64,000 nucleotides of DNA from an uncultured Paracoccus sp. Lineage in GTDB: Bacteria; Pseudomonadota; Alphaproteobacteria; Rhodobacterales; Rhodobacteraceae. Under the pieces are notes generated by a model. The model worked only from the letters and a program-made list of their open reading frames with translations, ran no database searches and was not told where the DNA came from. The position numbers and the translations under genes are program-made. The stretch is from NCBI GenBank assembly GCA_934533075.1, contig CAKTBJ010000011.1, positions 1-64,000 of the forward strand, read 5' to 3'. Of the stretch, positions 43,491 through 52,867 are shown in pieces (the first letter of the stretch is position 1; each line of letters begins with the position of its first letter).

Positions 43491-44237
43491 ATGATGGCGG
43501 ACCCTAAGGCGCTTTCGCGACTATGGGAAGGTGCGATCGGGCTGGTCTATCCGGCGCAATGCCCCGGCTGCGGGGCCGCGGTCGGGCGGTTCGGCGCGCT
43601 GTGTCCCGCCTGCTGGGCCGAGGCGGAATTCGTCGGCGAAGGCGCCTGCGCGGGTTGCGGGGCGCCCATGCCCGCCGGGCTGGAGGAGGGGGATCGCTGC
43701 GATGCCTGCGCCACCATGCCGCGGGTCTGGCAGGGGGCGCGGGCCGCCCTGGTCTATCGCGGCGCCGGGCGGCGGCTGGTGCTGGCCCTGAAGCATGGCG
43801 ACCGCGCCGATCTGGTCCCGGTGCTGGGCGGCTGGCTGGCCGAGGCGGCGGCGCCCCTGGTCGTGCCGGGCATGGTGGTGGTGCCGGTGCCGCTGCATCC
43901 GCGCCGGCTGCTGCGCCGGCGCTATAACCAGGCGGGGCTGCTGGCCGGGGTGGTGGCGCGGGCGCACGGGCTGGCCCTGCTGCCGGGCGGGCTGGCGCGG
44001 CGGCGGCATACGCCGATGCAGGGGCATGGTTCTCTGGCCGAGCGATTCGACAACCTGCGCGGGGCGATGGCGGTGCCGGCGCGGCGGGCGGCGAGGGTGA
44101 GGGGGCGGCCGGTGCTGCTGGTCGATGACGTGATGGCCTCGGGCGCGACGCTTTCCGTGGCCGCGGAGGCGGTGCTGGAGGCGGGCGCGGCCTCGGTTTC
44201 GGTGGCGGTGCTGGCGCGGGCGGTGCGGGATGCCTAG
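43491..44237 (+). CDS. ComF-family amidophosphoribosyltransferase-like protein
   Basis: The 248-residue protein has two zinc knuckle pairs at the N-terminus (CPGC, CPAC, CAGC and CDAC). A type-I phosphoribosyltransferase domain follows, with VPVPLHPRRLLRRRYNQA and the PRPP loop VLLVDDVMASGATL. ComF proteins are linked to DNA uptake in competent bacteria, but homologues are universal in Rhodobacterales and may have another role. A GGAGG ribosome site is eight bases before the ATG. Confidence 0.9.
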   Translation: MMADPKALSRLWEGAIGLVYPAQCPGCGAAVGRFGALCPACWAEAEFVGEGACAGCGAPMPAGLEEGDRCDACATMPRVWQGARAALVYRGAGRRLVLALKHGDRADLVPVLGGWLAEAAAPLVVPGMVVVPVPLHPRRLLRRRYNQAGLLAGVVARAHGLALLPGGLARRRHTPMQGHGSLAERFDNLRGAMAVPARRAARVRGRPVLLVDDVMASGATLSVAAEAVLEAGAASVSVAVLARAVRDA

Positions 44238-44281
44238 ATTGGGGCGCGCACCCCCAGTCCAGACGCGAAAGGAACGCCGGA

Positions 44282-44539
44282 ATGCCGAAGATCGAGGTCT
44301 ATGCGACCGCCACCTGCCCCTATTGCCACCGCGCGCGGGCGCTGCTGGAGAAGAAGGGCGTCGGCTATGAGCTGATCGACGTGGGCGCCGCGCCCGAGCG
44401 CCGGGCCGAGATGGCGGCCCGCGCCGAGGGCCGCCGCACCGTTCCGCAGATCTTCATCGACGGCGAGGGCATCGGCGGCAGCGACGACCTGGCCGCGCTG
44501 GACCGCGCCGGCAGGCTGGACGCGATGCTGGGGCTTTGA
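44282..44539 (+). CDS. grxC: Glutaredoxin 3
   Basis: The 85-residue dithiol glutaredoxin has active site CPYC (TATCPYCHRAR), cis-proline in RRTVPQIFIDG and the glutathione-binding GGSDDLAAL. It reduces disulfides using glutathione. AAAGGAA precedes the ATG, and the gene lies 44 bp after comF, probably co-transcribed, as in related genomes. Confidence 0.95.
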   Translation: MPKIEVYATATCPYCHRARALLEKKGVGYELIDVGAAPERRAEMAARAEGRRTVPQIFIDGEGIGGSDDLAALDRAGRLDAMLGL

Positions 44540-44576
44540 CGGGCGCGGGGGGGGGTGCCGGGGCGCGTCCGGGAAC

Positions 44577-44637
44577 GGTGCGTGTAAACACGCACCCTAC
44601 ATCCGGTGGGGTTTGCAGCGGGCGTGTTTGCACGCAC
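44577..44637. repeat. Two GGTGCGTG palindromes in close succession
   Basis: GGTGCGTGTAAACACGCACC (44577-44596) is perfect. A second, imperfect copy GGGCGTGTTTGCACGCACC ends at 44637. They begin the gene-free gap 44540-45009 between converging grxC and ubiG. Confidence 0.8.
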
Positions 44638-44729
44638 CGTCTGGAATGCGCTCGGACAACAAGGCGGGGGTGGTCGGTTTGCGGGCTGCGCGCACCGCCG
44701 GGGGTACTCCCCCGCGGCGCCTATGGTCC

Positions 44730-44778
44730 GACTTGCCCACCCAATCCGACTCCCGGGGTCTCCGGGTGTGGATAAGTC
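44730..44778. repeat. DnaA-box-like inverted-repeat element, copy 4 (49 bp)
   Basis: The element starts GACTTGCCCACCCAATCC and ends GGGTGTGGATAAGTC, followed by TGCGTGGTCGCGGGG. It is slightly shorter and more diverged than the others. The reverse strand carries TTATCCACA, an exact match to the DnaA-box consensus. Confidence 0.8.
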
Positions 44779-44940
44779 TGCGTGGTCGCGGGGCATGAGG
44801 ATTGCCCGCAATGCCCGACGACATATCCGCCCTGCATCAGGGTCGGCCGTCGTGACATGGCAACCTAAGGGGACTGCCCGCGCCTATCATCCCCGGCGGG
44901 GTGCGGTGTCTTTCGATCCACAACGCCGCGTGGGCTGCCC

Positions 44941-44990
44941 GACTTACCCACCCCCTCCGACTCCTGGGGGTCTCCGGGCGTGGATAAGTC
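44941..44990. repeat. DnaA-box-like inverted-repeat element, copy 5 (50 bp)
   Basis: The element starts GACTTACCCACCCCC and ends GGGCGTGGATAAGTC, then TGCGTGGTCGCGGGG exactly as after copy 4. It lies 211 bp from copy 4 in the same orientation and 20 bp from the ubiG stop. Confidence 0.85.
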
Positions 44991-45009
44991 TGCGTGGTCG
45001 CGGGGCGGA

Positions 45010-45753
45010 TTATCCCGCCTTCGTCGCCGTCGCGATATAGTTGCATCCCAGATCGCGCGTCGACAGCGACCACGACCAGCCCAACGGGTCGAAGACCATG
45101 CCGCGATGGTCGCGCGGGGTCAGGCCGGCCTGTTCCAGCATGGCGTCCAGCTCGGCGGGGGTGATGAAGCGGCGCCAGTCATGGGTGCCCCTGGGCAGCC
45201 AGCGCATCACCCATTCCGCCCCCACGATGCCCAGCGCAAAGCTTTTCGCCGTGCGGTTCAGCGTGCTGGCCACCACCGCGCCGTCCGGCCGCGTCAATTG
45301 CGCGCAGGTGGCCAGGAAGGCGGCCGGATCGGCGACATGCTCGACGATCTCCAGCGCCATCACCGCGTCGAACACCTCGCCCCCGGCGGCCAGGGCCTCG
45401 GCCGTGGTCTCGCGATAGTCGATCGCCAGCCCCGCCTGCGCCGCATGCAGCGCGGCCACGCGGATATTGCCGCCCGCCGCATCCGCGCCCACCACATCGG
45501 CGCCCAGCCGGGCCAGAGGCTCGGCCATCAGCCCGCCGCCGCATCCGATGTCCAGCACCCGCAGCCCCTGCAAGGGCCGGGGCGCGCGCAGGTCGCGGTC
45601 GAACTGGGCCGCCAGCCGTTCGGTGACGTAGTCCAGCCGCACCGGGTTCAGCATGTGCAGGGGCTTGAACTTGCCGGCAGGGTCCCACCACTCGGCCGCC
45701 ATCGCCTCGAATTTCGCCACCTCGGCGGGGTCGATACTGGTCTGTTCGCGCAT
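45010..45753 (-). CDS. ubiG: Ubiquinone biosynthesis O-methyltransferase
   Basis: The 247-residue protein has the SAM motif [36 protein letters not shown] and the UbiG-specific sections [19 protein letters not shown] near the N-terminus and [17 protein letters not shown]. It performs the two O-methylation steps in ubiquinone synthesis. I start at the ATG before REQTSID; a GTG nine bases upstream is possible. It is divergent from pip across 56 bp. Confidence 0.95.
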   Translation of the reverse strand: MREQTSIDPAEVAKFEAMAAEWWDPAGKFKPLHMLNPVRLDYVTERLAAQFDRDLRAPRPLQGLRVLDIGCGGGLMAEPLARLGADVVGADAAGGNIRVAALHAAQAGLAIDYRETTAEALAAGGEVFDAVMALEIVEHVADPAAFLATCAQLTRPDGAVVASTLNRTAKSFALGIVGAEWVMRWLPRGTHDWRRFITPAELDAMLEQAGLTPRDHRGMVFDPLGWSWSLSTRDLGCNYIATATKAG

Positions 45754-45809
45754 TGCCTTCACCCAAGCCGGCCCTTTCGGTGCCGATCGTCCCCCCCTAT
45801 AACCCAAGC

Positions 45810-46787
45810 ATGGACCTGACGGCAGAGCAAATCCGAAACGGGGGCATGTGGCCGGCGGTCGAGCCGTTCGACCGCCGCATGCTGGACCGCGACGGCACCC
45901 ACCGGCTTTACGTCGAGCAATGCGGCAATCCGCGCGGCCGGCCGGTGATCGTGCTGCATGGCGGGCCGGGGGGCGGGTGCAGCCCGTTCATGCGCCGCTT
46001 CTTCGATCCGCGCCACTGGCGGGTGGTGCTGTTCGATCAAAGGGGCTGCGGGCGTTCGACCCCGCATGCCTTGGTCGAGGCCAATACCACGCAGGACCTG
46101 ATCGGCGACATCGAGGCGATCCGGGCGGCGCTGGACCTCGGCCCGGTGACGCTGTTCGGCGGCAGCTGGGGGGCGACGCTGGCGCTGGCCCATGCGCAGG
46201 CGCAGCCCGATGCGGTCGAGGCGCTGGTGCTGCGCGGCGTGTTCCTGGCCCGGCGCGCCGATGTGGACTGGTTCTATGGCGGCGGTGCGGCGCGGTTCTT
46301 TCCCGACCTCTGGGCCGGGTTCTGCGCCCCGATCCCGCCCGAGGAGCGCCACGACATGGTGGCCGCCTATCACCGCCGGCTGTTCAGCGGCGACCGCGCG
46401 CAGGAGATGGCCCATGCCCGCATCTGGACGCATTGGGAGAATGCGCTGTCCGGCCTGCATGCGCCGCTGGGCGACAGCGGCGGCGCGCCGGACCACGCCC
46501 ATGCCTTCGCCCGGCTGGAATGCCATTACTTCCGCAACGGCTGCTTTCTGGACGAGGACCAGCTTCTGCGCGACCTGCCGCGCATCGCGCATCTGCCGGC
46601 GGTGATCGTCCACGGCAGGCAGGACGTGATCTGTCCGCCCGCCGCCGGCTTCGCGCTGGCCGAACACTGGCCGGCCGCGCAGTTGCGCCTGGTCGCCGGG
46701 GCCGGCCATGCCATGTCCGAGCCGGCCATCGCCGCCGAATTGCTGCGCGCCGTGCAATCTCTTGCAATCCCGGTCGAGTCGCGCTAG
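45810..46787 (+). CDS. pip: Prolyl aminopeptidase (proline iminopeptidase)
   Basis: The 325-residue alpha/beta hydrolase removes N-terminal proline from peptides. The catalytic triad is visible: Ser119 in [11 protein letters not shown], Asp272 in HGRQDVICP and His300 in [24 protein letters not shown] and [13 protein letters not shown] are the family signature. A strong hairpin follows the gene before rimP. Confidence 0.94.
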   Translation: MDLTAEQIRNGGMWPAVEPFDRRMLDRDGTHRLYVEQCGNPRGRPVIVLHGGPGGGCSPFMRRFFDPRHWRVVLFDQRGCGRSTPHALVEANTTQDLIGDIEAIRAALDLGPVTLFGGSWGATLALAHAQAQPDAVEALVLRGVFLARRADVDWFYGGGAARFFPDLWAGFCAPIPPEERHDMVAAYHRRLFSGDRAQEMAHARIWTHWENALSGLHAPLGDSGGAPDHAHAFARLECHYFRNGCFLDEDQLLRDLPRIAHLPAVIVHGRQDVICPPAAGFALAEHWPAAQLRLVAGAGHAMSEPAIAAELLRAVQSLAIPVESR

Positions 46788-46841
46788 ATGCTTGACCAAC
46801 AGCGGCGCGGGCCTCCACAACCCGCCCAACCGGATCACCTT

Positions 46842-46870
46842 GCGGGCCGCCACGGCCCGCTTTGCGTTTT
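46842..46870 (+). terminator. Hairpin between pip and rimP (terminator or leader attenuator)
   Basis: GCGGGCC-GCCAC-GGCCCGC is followed by TTTGCGTTTTT, 22 bases before the rimP start. It can terminate pip. Because it is so close to the nusA operon, it could also act as an attenuator of that operon. Confidence 0.65.
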
Positions 46871-46882
46871 TGGGGATGGAAC

Positions 46883-47518
46883 ATGTCCACCGGCACCGCC
46901 GACCCGCACGAGACCGACCTGATCGCCCGCACGGCCATCGACCGCCGGCTGGCCGAGATCGTGCGCCCGGTGATCGAGGGCCTCGGTTTCGAGCTGGTGC
47001 GCCTGCGCCTTCAGGGTGGCAAGACCGCCACCCTCCAGATCATGGCCGACCGGCCCGAGGGCGGCATCACCGTCGACGACTGCGCCGATATTTCCACCGC
47101 CGTCAGCGCGGTCATGGATGTCGAGGACCCGCTGGAGGACCCCTATCACCTGGAGGTCTCCAGCCCCGGCATCGACCGCCCGCTGACCCGGCTGAAGGAT
47201 TTCGCCACCTTCGAGGGCTACGAGGCGAGGCTGGAGACCAGCCAGCCCATCGACGGCCGCAAGCGGTTCAAGGGCGAGCTGGCCGGCGTCGAGGGCGACG
47301 AGGTGCTGGTCAATCTCGACATCGGCGGCCAGGTCCAGACCGTGGGGCTGCATTTCGACTGGCTGTCGGATGCGAAACTGGTGCTGACGGATGAGCTGAT
47401 CGCCCTGATGCTGAAGGCGCGCAAGGAGGGCGGGGCGCCCGACCTCGACGAGGCCGCCTTCGACGAGATCGAGACCGAAAACGACGACAGCGGCGATGAT
47501 GCCGCCCGCAAGGAGTGA
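46883..47518 (+). CDS. rimP: Ribosome maturation factor RimP
   Basis: The 211-residue protein assists 30S subunit assembly. [13 protein letters not shown], the [21 protein letters not shown] block and the [14 protein letters not shown] signature are clear. It has an acidic C-terminal extension ([15 protein letters not shown]), longer than in E. coli. The ATG before [10 protein letters not shown] is used. It is the first gene of rimP-nusA-ylxR-infB, with nusA four bases downstream. Confidence 0.95.
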   Translation: MSTGTADPHETDLIARTAIDRRLAEIVRPVIEGLGFELVRLRLQGGKTATLQIMADRPEGGITVDDCADISTAVSAVMDVEDPLEDPYHLEVSSPGIDRPLTRLKDFATFEGYEARLETSQPIDGRKRFKGELAGVEGDEVLVNLDIGGQVQTVGLHFDWLSDAKLVLTDELIALMLKARKEGGAPDLDEAAFDEIETENDDSGDDAARKE

Positions 47519-47521
47519 CAG

Positions 47522-49192
47522 ATGGCCATCACCTCTGCCAATCAGCTTGAGCTGTTGCAGACCGCCGAGGCGGTCGCGCGCGAGAAGATGATCGACCCCG
47601 ATCTGGTGATCGAGGCGATGGAGGACAGCCTCGCCCGCGCGGCAAAGTCCCGCTATGGCGCCGACATGGACATCCGGGTGCGCATCGACCGCAAGACCGG
47701 CAACGCCACCTTCACCCGCGTGCGCACCGTGACCGAGGAGGAGCTGGTCGAGAACCACCAGGCCCAGTTCAGCCCCCGCGACGCCCGCCCCTATTTCGAG
47801 CCGACCCTGCCCGGCAATCACTGGCTGCGCGATGGTGCGCCGGTCACGGATTTCGCCGGCGGCCCGCAGATCGGCGACGTGTTTTCCGAACAGGTGCCCC
47901 CGGTCGAGCTGGGCCGCATCGCCGCGCAATCCGCCAAGCAGGTGATCCTGCAACGGGTCCGCGAGGCCGAGCGCGACCGCCAGTATGAGGAATTCAAGGA
48001 CCGCGCCGGCACCATCATCAACGGCATCGTCAAGCGCGAGGAATACGGCAACATCATCGTCGATGTGGGCCGTGGCGAGGCGATCCTGCGCCGCAACGAA
48101 AAGATCGGCCGCGAATCCTATCGCCCCAACGACCGCATCCGCGCCTATGTCAAGGACGTGCGCCGCGAGGCGCGCGGCCCGCAGATATTCCTGTCGCGCA
48201 CCGATCCGCAATTCATGGCCGAGCTGTTCAAGATGGAGGTGCCGGAAATCTATGACGGCATCATCGAGATCAAGGCCGTGGCCCGCGATCCCGGCTCGCG
48301 CGCCAAGATCGCCGTGATTTCCTATGACAACTCCATCGACCCGGTGGGCGCCTGCGTCGGCATGCGCGGCAGCCGCGTGCAGGCCGTCGTGGGCGAGTTG
48401 CAGGGCGAAAAGATCGACATCATCCCGTGGAACGAGGATCAGGCCACCTTCCTTGTCAACGCCCTGCAACCGGCCGAGGTCAGCAAGGTCGTCTTCGACG
48501 AGGACGCGCCCCGCATCGAGGTCGTGGTGCCCGAGGAGCAGCTTTCGCTGGCCATCGGCCGGCGCGGCCAGAACGTGCGGCTGGCCAGCCAGCTGACGGG
48601 TCTGGATATCGACATCCTCACCGAGGAGGAGGAATCCAAGCGTCGTCAGGCCGAGTTCAACGCCCGCACGCAACTGTTCATGCAGACGCTGGACCTGGAC
48701 GAGTTCTTCGCCCAGCTTCTGGTGGCCGAGGGCTTTGCAAATCTGGACGAGATTGCCTATGTGGAGCTGGACGAGCTTCTGGGCATCGAGGGCGTGGACG
48801 AATCCACCGCGCAGGAATTGCAGGCCCGTGCCCGCGACTATCTGGAGGCCCAGGCCAATGCCGCGCTGGAAAACGCCCGCGCGCTGGGCGCCGAGGACAG
48901 CCTGATCCATTTCGAGGGGCTGACCCCGCAGATGGTCGAGGCGCTGGCCAAGGACGACGTGAAGTCGCTGGAGGATTTCGCCACCTGCGCCGACTGGGAA
49001 CTGGCCGGCGGCTGGACCACCCAGAACGGCCAGCGCGTCAAGGATGACGGGGTGCTGGAACCGTTCGGCGTCTCGCTGGAGGATGCGCAGCACATGGTGA
49101 TGACCGCGCGCGTCATGCTGGGCTGGGTCGATCCGACCGAGCTGCTGGACGAGCCGGACGCCGAGGAAGAAACCGGGGAGGCCGGGGCCTGA
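47522..49192 (+). CDS. nusA: Transcription termination/antitermination factor NusA
   Basis: The 556-residue protein has the N-terminal RNA-polymerase-binding domain and an S1 domain (about 135-200, [21 protein letters not shown]). Two KH domains follow ([15 protein letters not shown] and [18 protein letters not shown]), then two helix-hairpin-helix acidic repeats at the C-terminus (about 370-540), as in E. coli. It modulates pausing, termination and antitermination. It is encoded within the classic translation/transcription operon. Confidence 0.97.
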   Translation: MAITSANQLELLQTAEAVAREKMIDPDLVIEAMEDSLARAAKSRYGADMDIRVRIDRKTGNATFTRVRTVTEEELVENHQAQFSPRDARPYFEPTLPGNHWLRDGAPVTDFAGGPQIGDVFSEQVPPVELGRIAAQSAKQVILQRVREAERDRQYEEFKDRAGTIINGIVKREEYGNIIVDVGRGEAILRRNEKIGRESYRPNDRIRAYVKDVRREARGPQIFLSRTDPQFMAELFKMEVPEIYDGIIEIKAVARDPGSRAKIAVISYDNSIDPVGACVGMRGSRVQAVVGELQGEKIDIIPWNEDQATFLVNALQPAEVSKVVFDEDAPRIEVVVPEEQLSLAIGRRGQNVRLASQLTGLDIDILTEEEESKRRQAEFNARTQLFMQTLDLDEFFAQLLVAEGFANLDEIAYVELDELLGIEGVDESTAQELQARARDYLEAQANAALENARALGAEDSLIHFEGLTPQMVEALAKDDVKSLEDFATCADWELAGGWTTQNGQRVKDDGVLEPFGVSLEDAQHMVMTARVMLGWVDPTELLDEPDAEEETGEAGA

Positions 49193-49209
49193 ACAGCCCC
49201 GCAAGCGAC

Positions 49210-49845
49210 ATGAGCCGGGGCGGGCGCGACAAGGAACGGGATCAGCCGGAACGGCGCTGCATCGTCACCGGCGAGACCGGCGGCAAGGCCGGGCTGATCC
49301 GCTTCGTGCTGGCCCCGGACGGGACCGTGGTGCCGGACCTGGCCGAAAAGCTGCCGGGCCGGGGCATCTGGGTCACGGCGGGGCGCGCGGAGCTGGACAA
49401 GGCCGTGGCGAAGAATCTGTTCTCGCGCGCGGCGCGGGCGCAGGCCAGGGTGCCGGAAGGGCTGGTCGCACAGGTCGAGGACGGGCTGGCGCGGCAGGTC
49501 ATCCAGTCGGTTTCGCTGGCGCGCAAGGCCGGGCTGGCGGTCTGCGGCTTCGAGAAGGTCAAGGAATGGCTCTCGCGCGGGCAGGCCAAGGTGCTGCTTC
49601 AGGCCAGCGACGGCTCGGACCGCGGCAAGGGGCGGTTATGGACGCCGGAAGGGGGCCGCTGGTTCGGCTGCCTGACGGCTGAAGAAATGGGTTTGGCTTT
49701 CGGCCGCGCGCATGCGATACACAGCGCGCTTGCGCCGGGCGGCCTGACCAAAAAGGTAATTCGCGACGCGGGTAGACTGTCTGGTCTGCGCGGGCATGAC
49801 GGCAGTATGATCGAGACTGTCGGGAAGGGTTCTAAAACGGTATGA
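49210..49845 (+). CDS. YlxR/DUF448 RNA-binding protein fused to an L7Ae-like domain
   Basis: The 211-residue protein has an N-terminal YlxR domain (about 1-85) with [19 protein letters not shown] and [15 protein letters not shown]. It is followed by a ribosomal-L7Ae-like domain (about 95-190; [29 protein letters not shown]). This fused form is usual in alphaproteobacteria. It is thought to bind RNA and influence transcription or RNase P. It overlaps infB by ATGA. Confidence 0.9.
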   Translation: MSRGGRDKERDQPERRCIVTGETGGKAGLIRFVLAPDGTVVPDLAEKLPGRGIWVTAGRAELDKAVAKNLFSRAARAQARVPEGLVAQVEDGLARQVIQSVSLARKAGLAVCGFEKVKEWLSRGQAKVLLQASDGSDRGKGRLWTPEGGRWFGCLTAEEMGLAFGRAHAIHSALAPGGLTKKVIRDAGRLSGLRGHDGSMIETVGKGSKTV

Positions 49846-52385
49846 GCGACGACAAGGACGGTAAAAAACCTCTGGGGCTGGGTGGCGGTCAGCGCCCCGG
49901 CCAGGTCAAGCAAAGTTTCTCGCATGGCCGCACCAAGAGCGTCGTGGTCGAGACCAAGCGCAAGCGCGTGGTGAAGCCGGCGGCCAAGCCGGCCGCGGCC
50001 GCGCCCATGACCGGCCTTGCCGCCGCGTCCGGCGCCGTGCGCCGCCCGGCCGGGATCTCCGAGGCCGAGATGGAGCGCCGGCTGAAGGCGCTTCAGGCCG
50101 CCAAGGCCCGCGAGGTCGAGGAAGCCGCCGCCCGCGCGGCCGAGGAAAAGGCCCGCGAGGAGGAGCGCGAGCGCCGCCGTGCCGAGGCCGAGGCCAAGGA
50201 GCGCGAGGATCGCGAGCGCGAGGAAGCCCTGCGCCTCAAGGCCGAGGAGGAGGAGCGCAAGACCCGCGAGGCCGAGGTCCGCGCCCAGCGCAAGGCCGAG
50301 GTCTCCAAGGCCAAGCCGGCCGAGGGTGCCGCCACGCCGATGGACCGCGCCGCCGCCGAGGCCGCGGCGCTGCGCGCCGAGACCAAGGGCGTCAGCGCCA
50401 CCCCGCGCGGCAAGACCGACCGCGACCGCGCCGACCGCGGCACCACCCCCGACCGCGACGCGCGCGGCAAGGGTGCGCGCGATGACGGCCGCCGCTCGGG
50501 CAAGCTGTCGGTCAGCCAGGCCCTCGACGGCGAGGGCGGGCGCCAGCGCAGCCTGGCCGCGATGAAGCGCAAGCAGGAAAAGGCCCGCCAGAAGGCGATG
50601 GGCATGGGCCAGCGCGCCGAAAAGCAGGCGCGCGACGTGCAGCTGCCCGAAACCATCGTCGTGCAGGAACTGGCCAACCGCATGGCCGAGCGCGCCGCCG
50701 ATGTGGTCAAGGTGCTGATGAAGATGGGCATGATGGTGTCCATGAACCAGGCCATCGACGCCGACACCGCCGAGCTGGTGATCGACGAATTCGGCCACAA
50801 CGCCATCCGCGTCTCGGATTCGGATGTGGAGCAGGTCATCGACACCGTCGAGGACAAGGCCGAGGACCTGCGCCCGCGCCCGCCGATCGTCACCATCATG
50901 GGCCATGTCGACCACGGCAAGACCAGCCTTCTGGACGCGATCCGCAATGCCAACGTGGTCTCCGGCGAGGCCGGCGGCATCACCCAGCATATCGGCGCCT
51001 ATCAGGTGAAGGCGGCGAACGGGGCGGTGCTGACCTTCCTGGACACGCCCGGCCACGCGGCGTTTACCTCGATGCGGGCGCGCGGTGCCAATGTGACGGA
51101 TATCGTGGTGCTGGTCGTGGCCGCCGACGACGCGGTGATGCCGCAGACGGTCGAGGCCATCAACCACGCCCGCGCCGCCAAGGTGCCGATGATCGTGGCC
51201 ATCAACAAGATCGACAAGCCCACCGCCAACCCGCAGAAGGTCCGCACCGACCTGCTGCAACACGAGGTCGTGGTCGAGGAAATGTCCGGCGACGTGCAGG
51301 ACGTGGAAATCTCGGCCAAGACCGGCAAGGGCATCGACCAGTTGCTGGAGGCCATCGCGCTTCAGGCCGAGATTCTGGAGTTGAAGGCCAACCCGGATCG
51401 CGCCGCGCAGGGCGCGGTGATCGAGGCCCAGCTTGACGTGGGCCGCGGTCCCGTGGCGACGGTCCTGGTCCAGCACGGCACGCTGAAGCGCGGCGACATC
51501 TTCGTCGTGGGCGAGCAATGGGGCAAGGTCCGGGCGCTGATCAACGACCAGGGCGAGCGGGTGGACGAGGCCGGGCCTTCGGTTCCGGTCGAGGTTCTGG
51601 GCCTGCACGGCACGCCCGAGGCCGGCGACGTGCTGAACGTGGTCGAGACCGAGGCCCAGGCCCGCGAGATCGCCGACTATCGCATCCAGCAGGCCAAGGA
51701 CAAGCGTGCCGCCGCCGGTGCCGCGATCACGCTGGACCAGATGCTGGCCAAGGCCAAGGCCGACCAGAGCGTGGCCGAACTGCCGGTGGTGGTGAAGGCC
51801 GATGTGCAGGGTTCCGCCGAGGCCATCGTGCAGGCGCTGGAAAAGATCGGCAACGACGAGGTGCGCGTGCGCGTGCTTCATTACGGCGTCGGCGCGATCA
51901 CCGAATCGGATGTGGGCCTGGCCGAGGCCAGCCGCGCCCCGGTCATCGGCTTCAACGTCCGGGCCAATGCCCCGGCGCGGAATGCCGCCAACCAGAAGGG
52001 CGTGGAAATCCGTTATTATTCCATCATTTACGATCTGGTGGATGATATCAAGGCGGCGGCCTCGGGCTTGCTGTCCGCCGAAATCCGCGAGCATTTCATC
52101 GGCTATGCCGAGATCAAGGAAGTGTTCCGCGTCTCCGGCGTCGGCAATGTCGCCGGCTGCATCGTCACCGAGGGCGTGGCCCGGCGTTCCGCCGGCGTGC
52201 GTCTGCTGCGCGACAACGTGGTCATCCACGAGGGCACGCTGAAGACGCTGAAACGCTTCAAGGACGAGGTGAAGGAAGTCCAGTCCGGTCAGGAATGCGG
52301 CATGGCCTTCGAGAATTACGACGACATCCGCAAGGGCGATGTCATCGAGATCTTCGAGCGCGAATCGGTCGAACGCAGCCTCTGA
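49842..52385 (+). CDS. infB: Translation initiation factor IF-2
   Basis: The 847-residue protein has a long charged Ala/Arg/Glu-rich N-terminal region (about 70-260). The GTPase domain has G1 GHVDHGKT (354-361), LDTPGHAAF and NKIDKP. Domains II-IV follow ([39 protein letters not shown]). It positions initiator tRNA on the ribosome. A strong terminator follows the stop codon. Confidence 0.97.
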   Translation: MSDDKDGKKPLGLGGGQRPGQVKQSFSHGRTKSVVVETKRKRVVKPAAKPAAAAPMTGLAAASGAVRRPAGISEAEMERRLKALQAAKAREVEEAAARAAEEKAREEERERRRAEAEAKEREDREREEALRLKAEEEERKTREAEVRAQRKAEVSKAKPAEGAATPMDRAAAEAAALRAETKGVSATPRGKTDRDRADRGTTPDRDARGKGARDDGRRSGKLSVSQALDGEGGRQRSLAAMKRKQEKARQKAMGMGQRAEKQARDVQLPETIVVQELANRMAERAADVVKVLMKMGMMVSMNQAIDADTAELVIDEFGHNAIRVSDSDVEQVIDTVEDKAEDLRPRPPIVTIMGHVDHGKTSLLDAIRNANVVSGEAGGITQHIGAYQVKAANGAVLTFLDTPGHAAFTSMRARGANVTDIVVLVVAADDAVMPQTVEAINHARAAKVPMIVAINKIDKPTANPQKVRTDLLQHEVVVEEMSGDVQDVEISAKTGKGIDQLLEAIALQAEILELKANPDRAAQGAVIEAQLDVGRGPVATVLVQHGTLKRGDIFVVGEQWGKVRALINDQGERVDEAGPSVPVEVLGLHGTPEAGDVLNVVETEAQAREIADYRIQQAKDKRAAAGAAITLDQMLAKAKADQSVAELPVVVKADVQGSAEAIVQALEKIGNDEVRVRVLHYGVGAITESDVGLAEASRAPVIGFNVRANAPARNAANQKGVEIRYYSIIYDLVDDIKAAASGLLSAEIREHFIGYAEIKEVFRVSGVGNVAGCIVTEGVARRSAGVRLLRDNVVIHEGTLKTLKRFKDEVKEVQSGQECGMAFENYDDIRKGDVIEIFERESVERSL

Positions 52386-52406
52386 TCCCGTATTCCGGGC
52401 AGAAAC

Positions 52407-52440
52407 AAGGGGCGGTCCCGCGCGGGGCCGCCCCTTTTCC
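52407..52440 (+). terminator. Rho-independent terminator of the rimP-infB operon
   Basis: AAGGGGCGG and CCGCCCCTT form a 9-bp stem closed by a TCCCGCGCGGGG loop region, followed by TTCC. It lies 22 bases after infB. Confidence 0.85.
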
Positions 52441-52461
52441 TTGACGGTGAGGGCTGCCGGT

Positions 52462-52638
52462 TCAGGCCGGCGTCAGGGCGGGGGTTTCGGCGGCGGCCTT
52501 GGGCAAGGGCAGGAAATCGACCGGCCAGCCCTGCAACAGCCGGTCCCCCACGCGCAGAACCAGCTTTCCGTCCGGCATCACCCCTTCGGGCTGGCCCTGG
52601 ACCAGGATGCTACTGCCGATGGCGATGGTGCGAAGCAT
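52462..52638 (-). CDS. Small conserved-looking protein, 58 residues
   Basis: The protein starts MLRTIAIGSSILVQG and continues VMPDGKLVLRVGDRLLQGWPV, a compact beta-rich sequence. It has no membrane segment or signal. The start has an excellent GGGAGGG ribosome site five bases upstream. It is antisense to the flanking genes, in the gap between infB and the tsaE-amgK fusion. I have a faint impression of similar short proteins with an RTIAIG start in Rhodobacterales, but no function is known to me. Confidence 0.6.
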   Translation of the reverse strand: MLRTIAIGSSILVQGQPEGVMPDGKLVLRVGDRLLQGWPVDFLPLPKAAAETPALTPA

Positions 52639-52867
52639 TCTGCCCTCCCGCGATGTATGTGATCTTGATGCAACTTTAGGCCGATTTTCCTTCCGCATGG
52701 TTAATGAAAAGAGGCGGCGACCCCCTTCTCTTGCGATTTTTCCCGTGACCCCGGTGGAATTGTTGCGTCGATACATCACTCGCGCCTCGCCTCCGGGTGA
52801 TTCGGGGCATGTCCCGGCCGGACGAGAGGCGCTTGCGCCCCGTCGCCCGCGCGCTAGAAACGATGCG

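Noticed and set aside
44730..44990. Replication origin suggested by DnaA-box-like sequences
   Set aside because: Only single boxes within repeated elements at five scattered sites, no AT-rich unwinding region, and no dnaA, parAB or hemE neighbours.
49599..52229. Long minus-strand frame opposite infB
   Set aside because: It gives low-complexity Leu/Gly/His-rich sequence without a start signal; infB is clearly coding on the other strand.
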